Part shown: in pieces, positions 50,912 to 53,833 of the stretch
How positions within the stretch are numbered: position 1 is the first letter of the stretch
Layout of the letters: each line of letters begins with the position of its first letter
DNA from: DATESN01 sp035270785
GTDB taxonomy: Bacteria > Bacillota > Clostridia > Lachnospirales > Lachnospiraceae
Reading direction: 5' to 3'
DNA length: 53,833 bases
Assembly: GCA_035270785.1 (NCBI GenBank)
Contig: DATESN010000079.1
Span: 1 to 53,833, forward strand
Position numbers and translations under genes: made by a program
The notes under the pieces: generated by a model
Database searches by the model: none
Told to the model about the DNA's origin: nothing
Seen by the model: only the letters and a program-made list of their open reading frames with translations

Positions 50912-51868
50912 ATGATTAGGCTTATTAATATATTAGAAAGACAATATGGTATAAATTGCATCAATATTACAACTCAAGCAGGTGGCTGGTCAGCTCTTGC
51001 ATATAAAGTATCCGACGGTGTGAAGGACTATTTTCTAAAAGTCTATGAAAAAAGTAGAGCCTCAACACCAAAATTGACAGCGCTTGTTGATACTTATGTG
51101 CCAATTACTCTGTGGCTGAATGAGAATACGGACATGAAGGGGAAACTTCCCATTCCATTGCTAACCCAAGATGGTAAGCTTAAGTGTGAAGATGATAATG
51201 GAGTTTATCTACTTTACGAATATATTGATGGCATAACCGTAGGTAGCAGTGAATTGATGGAGAATCAGGTGCAGCAGATTGCAAAGATAATAGCAACTCT
51301 GCATTCATATAGGGATGAAATACCTGTCAATACTAAGAATATTAGGGAAGATTTTAGCCTACCATTTCTGAATCAACTAAAAGAAATATTGCATAAAGAG
51401 TTTGTCAGTTCCTTCGTGGATTTAAAAGATTTGCTTGGAGTATATATAAAACCCCTTGAAGGATCTATTGATAGAGTAGAAAGGTTTGCTATGGATATAA
51501 GACGAAGTAATCCTAAAATGGTCCTATGCCATACAGATATTCATAACTGGAACTTGATGCAGGCAGATGAACAGATCGTTTTAATTGACTGGGAAGGCTT
51601 GAAATTGGCTCCTGCAGAAGCGGATCTCATGTTTTTTGTAGATAAGCCATATTATGATATATTTATAGATATATACCAGAAATTACATAAAGATTTTGTA
51701 ATCAATATGGATACATTATTGTTCTATCGTATTAGACGTAAACTAGAAGATATATTTGAATTTATTGAACAACTTTTGTATGATAAGCAAGAGGAACAGA
51801 ATAGAAATGAAACTATAAAGCTTCTAATGAGTGAACTGAATGATTTAGTGTTTTGGAGGAGCATATGA
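50912..51868 (+). CDS. Aminoglycoside phosphotransferase family protein (APH(9)-like)
   Basis: 318 residues from ATG 50912, with GAGGAGAGG upstream; the longer frame from 50852 has no ribosome site. The kinase motif LCHTDIHNWNLM (His207, Asp209, Asn214) and the metal motif LIDWEG (Asp226) are intact. An N-terminal ATP-binding lobe with GGWSALAYKV and LKVYEKS is seen. Overall it resembles the spectinomycin kinase APH(9) group more than APH(3'). It overlaps the ANT(6) gene by 4 bp (ATGA), so the two are coupled and may give joint spectinomycin/streptomycin protection. Substrate is inferred; choline- or homoserine-kinase-like roles are also possible. Confidence 0.82.
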   Translation: MIRLINILERQYGINCINITTQAGGWSALAYKVSDGVKDYFLKVYEKSRASTPKLTALVDTYVPITLWLNENTDMKGKLPIPLLTQDGKLKCEDDNGVYLLYEYIDGITVGSSELMENQVQQIAKIIATLHSYRDEIPVNTKNIREDFSLPFLNQLKEILHKEFVSSFVDLKDLLGVYIKPLEGSIDRVERFAMDIRRSNPKMVLCHTDIHNWNLMQADEQIVLIDWEGLKLAPAEADLMFFVDKPYYDIFIDIYQKLHKDFVINMDTLLFYRIRRKLEDIFEFIEQLLYDKQEEQNRNETIKLLMSELNDLVFWRSI

Positions 51869-52737
51869 GAACTGAACAAGAAATGATGGATTTAATTTTA
51901 TTATTTGCAGAAAAGGATGAGCGCATTAAGGTTGTAGGCATGGAAGGTTCACGAACAAATGTGCATGTACCTAAAGATGAATTTCAGGATTATGATGTTA
52001 CCTATGTTGTGACTGATATGGAATCGTTCAAAAAAGATGATGAATGGCTCAAATACTTTGGGAAACGAATATTTATGCAAAAGCCAGAAGCTATGTCATT
52101 GTTTCCTCCTGAACTTGGAAATTGGTTTTCATACTTAATGCTTTTTGAAGATGGCACACGAATTGATCTAAAATTAGTTCCCATTAGTGAGCTTGACTTA
52201 TATTTATCATGGGATAAGTTGCTTGCTGTTTTGTTGGATAAAGATAAAAAAATTAAAAATTATCCTGCCCCAACTGATAGGGATTATCACGTTAAGAAGC
52301 CTACTATACAAGATTATGATGACTGCTGCAATGAATTTTGGTGGGTATCCACTTATGTAGTTAAAGGATTGTGCCGTAAAGAAATACTGTACGCAATAGA
52401 TCATTTGAACCAGATTGTACGACATGAATTATTGCGAATGATATCATGGAAGGTTGGAATAGAAACAGGATTTTCATTAAGTGTCGGGAAGAATTCTAAG
52501 TATATTAACAAATATATTGATGAAGATCTATGGAATAGATTGTTATCTACATATCGCATGGATTCCTATGAAAATGTTTGGGAGGCATTATTAATATGCC
52601 ATGAATTGTTTCGAGAAGTATCTAAAGAGGTGTCGGAGATACTCGGCTTTATTTATCCTGAGTATGATAAGAATATAACAAGATATACAGAAGATATGTA
52701 TGAGAAATATGAAAGTATTAGTAACCGCAATAATTAA
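51865..52737 (+). CDS. aadE: Aminoglycoside 6-nucleotidyltransferase ANT(6) (streptomycin resistance)
   Basis: 290 residues from ATG 51865, preceded by GGAGGA within the upstream gene. It agrees along its whole length with remembered ANT(6)-I sequences: MEGSRTNVHVPKDEFQDYDVTY with active-site Ser29, Asp42 and Asp44, LPxSYLMLFEDGTRIDLKLVP, PTDRDYHVKKP, YDDCCNEFWWVSTYVVKGLCRKEI and NQIVRHELLRMISWKVGIETGF. It transfers AMP to the 6-OH of streptomycin. The start overlaps the APH stop (ATGA). Confidence 0.95.
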   Translation: MRTEQEMMDLILLFAEKDERIKVVGMEGSRTNVHVPKDEFQDYDVTYVVTDMESFKKDDEWLKYFGKRIFMQKPEAMSLFPPELGNWFSYLMLFEDGTRIDLKLVPISELDLYLSWDKLLAVLLDKDKKIKNYPAPTDRDYHVKKPTIQDYDDCCNEFWWVSTYVVKGLCRKEILYAIDHLNQIVRHELLRMISWKVGIETGFSLSVGKNSKYINKYIDEDLWNRLLSTYRMDSYENVWEALLICHELFREVSKEVSEILGFIYPEYDKNITRYTEDMYEKYESISNRNN

Positions 52738-52806
52738 TCAACATACTCTATACCCTGCTCAAAATCAGCGGGGAGAAGTATGCCTGAAAATAAGGAGGAA
52801 ATGCTT

Positions 52807-53833
52807 ATGAATCAGTACCAAAAAAATAATTGGAAGCGAGACTTCCTTACCATAGCCAGCGGGCAGACAGTGTCGTTGATTGGCAGTGCCGCCGTGCAGT
52901 TTTCACTGATCTGGTGGTTGGCCAGTGAAACGGGTTCGCCTATCATGATGTCCATTGCGGGTGTGTTCGCCTTTTTACCTCAGTTTATTCTCGGTCCTTT
53001 TGTAGGCGTATGGGTCGATCGACTAAGTCGTAAAACTGTCATAATAGCGGCAGATCTATTCATTGGTCTTGCTGCCCTGGTTTTTGCCCTATTCTTTTTG
53101 TTTGATAGTCCACCATATTGGTCGGTTTGCGTGGTGTTAGGTATTAGAGCGGTGGGTAATGTATTTCACAGTCCCGCCATTCAAGCTGCAGTACCCATGC
53201 TGGTACCGCAACATGAGTTGTTGCGCGCTAACGGCTGGAGTCAATTCATGCAGTCCGGTGCCTTTCTGCTGGGACCTGTATTAGGCGCAGCCATGTATGC
53301 TGCTTTGCCCCTTTGGATTATATTACTTTCCGATTTGGTGGGTGCACTCATCGCCAGCGCTACGGTGGCACTCGTCAAAATACCCGATCCTGAGCGACAT
53401 ATACACCAAAAGCCACATTTTTTCAATGAAATGAAGGAAGGTGCGGCGGCTATATGGCAGGACAGAAACCTGTTTATTGTGACAGCGGCCACCCTACTGG
53501 GCATGGTATTCTACGCACCGTTGTCCACCTACTATCCGCTCATGACCAGCGACTATTTTCGAGCCGACGCATGGCATGCCAGCATGGTAAACTTCGGTTA
53601 TGCAGGTGGTATGATGCTTTGTGCGTTAATTCTGGGAAAGCGCGGTAAAATTAAAAACAAGTTTTGGATTATCCATCTGGGACTTTTGGGAATGGGAACA
53701 TCCTCATTGCTATGTGGTCTGCTGCCTGCAGAGATGGTGTGGTTCTGGGTGTTCACGGCATTATGCACACTGCTCGGAGCCAGCAGCAACCTGTACAATA
53801 TTCCCTATATCGCCTATATGCAGGAAACCATCG
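52807..53833 (+). CDS. MFS efflux transporter, Mef-like group (3' end outside window)
   Basis: The frame is open from ATG 52807 (AAGGAGG 8 bp upstream) to the window end, 342 codons so far. It begins MNQYQKNNWKRDFLTIASG and has typical MFS motifs: GPFVGVWVDRLSRKTVIIAADL (loop 2-3) and FHSPAIQAAVPMLVP, which parallels the Mef protein at 45876 but is clearly more distant. About nine membrane helices are visible. It probably exports a drug, with macrolides the first guess. Its base composition is much richer in G and C than the rest of the window, which suggests recent transfer from another source. Confidence 0.88.
   Translation, partial: MNQYQKNNWKRDFLTIASGQTVSLIGSAAVQFSLIWWLASETGSPIMMSIAGVFAFLPQFILGPFVGVWVDRLSRKTVIIAADLFIGLAALVFALFFLFDSPPYWSVCVVLGIRAVGNVFHSPAIQAAVPMLVPQHELLRANGWSQFMQSGAFLLGPVLGAAMYAALPLWIILLSDLVGALIASATVALVKIPDPERHIHQKPHFFNEMKEGAAAIWQDRNLFIVTAATLLGMVFYAPLSTYYPLMTSDYFRADAWHASMVNFGYAGGMMLCALILGKRGKIKNKFWIIHLGLLGMGTSSLLCGLLPAEMVWFWVFTALCTLLGASSNLYNIPYIAYMQETI

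Noticed and set aside
53241..53798. Minus-strand frames in the last kilobase
   Set aside because: They lie opposite the MFS gene, which has clear family motifs; the extra frames come from its higher GC content.
1..53833. Search for CRISPR arrays, tRNA or rRNA genes, insertion sequences, integrases and phage genes
   Set aside because: None was seen by eye: no evenly spaced repeats beyond the two-copy unit at 10558-10602, no rRNA-like sequence, and no transposase-type proteins. A tRNA could be missed without a search tool.

Overview
The window is AT-rich and comes from a low-GC, Gram-positive, anaerobic clostridial genome. The family Lachnospiraceae is the best guess, from the style of the proteins and not from any marker gene. 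Signs are strong AGGAGG-type ribosome sites, sigma-A promoters of the TTGACA-N17-TATAAT type, U-tailed terminators, flavodiiron proteins, a rubredoxin-fused flavin reductase, a DUF4153 protein, a Csp-like subtilase and a c-di-GMP-I riboswitch. Nearly all genes lie on the + strand; four lie on the minus strand. I saw no rRNA, tRNA, CRISPR array, transposase, integrase or phage gene.

Layout. (1) 1-5216: a glycan-degradation locus with the end of a GH38 alpha-mannosidase, a GH3 glycosidase and a GH20 beta-N-acetylhexosaminidase. (2) 5408-13450: DNA repair (a methylguanine methyltransferase and, on the minus strand, exonuclease III), a DUF6512 membrane protein (minus), a sensor GGDEF-EAL protein, a chemoreceptor whose promoter follows a tandem repeat, and a YgjP-like metallopeptidase. 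(3) 13505-20215: an oligopeptide ABC transporter operon that ends with a fused MsrA-MsrB. (4) 20337-24027: two flavodiiron proteins and a DEAD-box helicase. (5) 24036-29660: a c-di-GMP riboswitch and terminator in front of an EAL phosphodiesterase, a small protein, a DUF4153 membrane protein and a subtilase whose catalytic serine is glycine. (6) 29769-35062: a thiol and sulfur redox block with a four-domain CoA-disulfide-reductase/rhodanese/TusA/DsrE protein, thioredoxin, thioredoxin reductase, CcdA and a TlpA-like thioredoxin. (7) 35211-43010: two diguanylate cyclases, an NYN/OST-HTH protein, an aromatic-acid-exporter-like protein (minus), a flavin reductase-rubredoxin fusion (minus), a small acidic protein, and a RumA/RlmD-like protein that lacks the catalytic cysteine.

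(8) 43011 to the right edge is an accessory region. It starts with an orphan Imm-5-like gene, a 5'-truncated Nudix remnant, a small coiled-coil protein and a flavodoxin. A dense run of antibiotic-resistance families follows: Arr (rifampin), Mef-like efflux (macrolide), Vat-like acetyltransferase (streptogramin A), a Lnu-like nucleotidyltransferase fused to a P-loop kinase (lincosamide), a methyltransferase, a DUF1697-GrpB fusion, an APH-family kinase, ANT(6) (streptomycin) and a second Mef-like MFS pump cut by the window end. Most of the recognised families act against drugs that hit the ribosome or RNA polymerase. The Mef-like gene has a long leader with a five-codon reading frame and serial terminators, which suggests drug-inducible attenuation.

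How the parts may work together. Four c-di-GMP enzymes and one c-di-GMP riboswitch lie within 35 kb. The flavodiiron proteins, the rubredoxin-type reductase, MsrAB and the thioredoxin block form an oxygen, NO and thiol-stress defence suited to an anaerobe. The most novel items are the Lnu-kinase fusion, the Mef leader, the RumA-like protein without its nucleophile and the serine-less subtilase.
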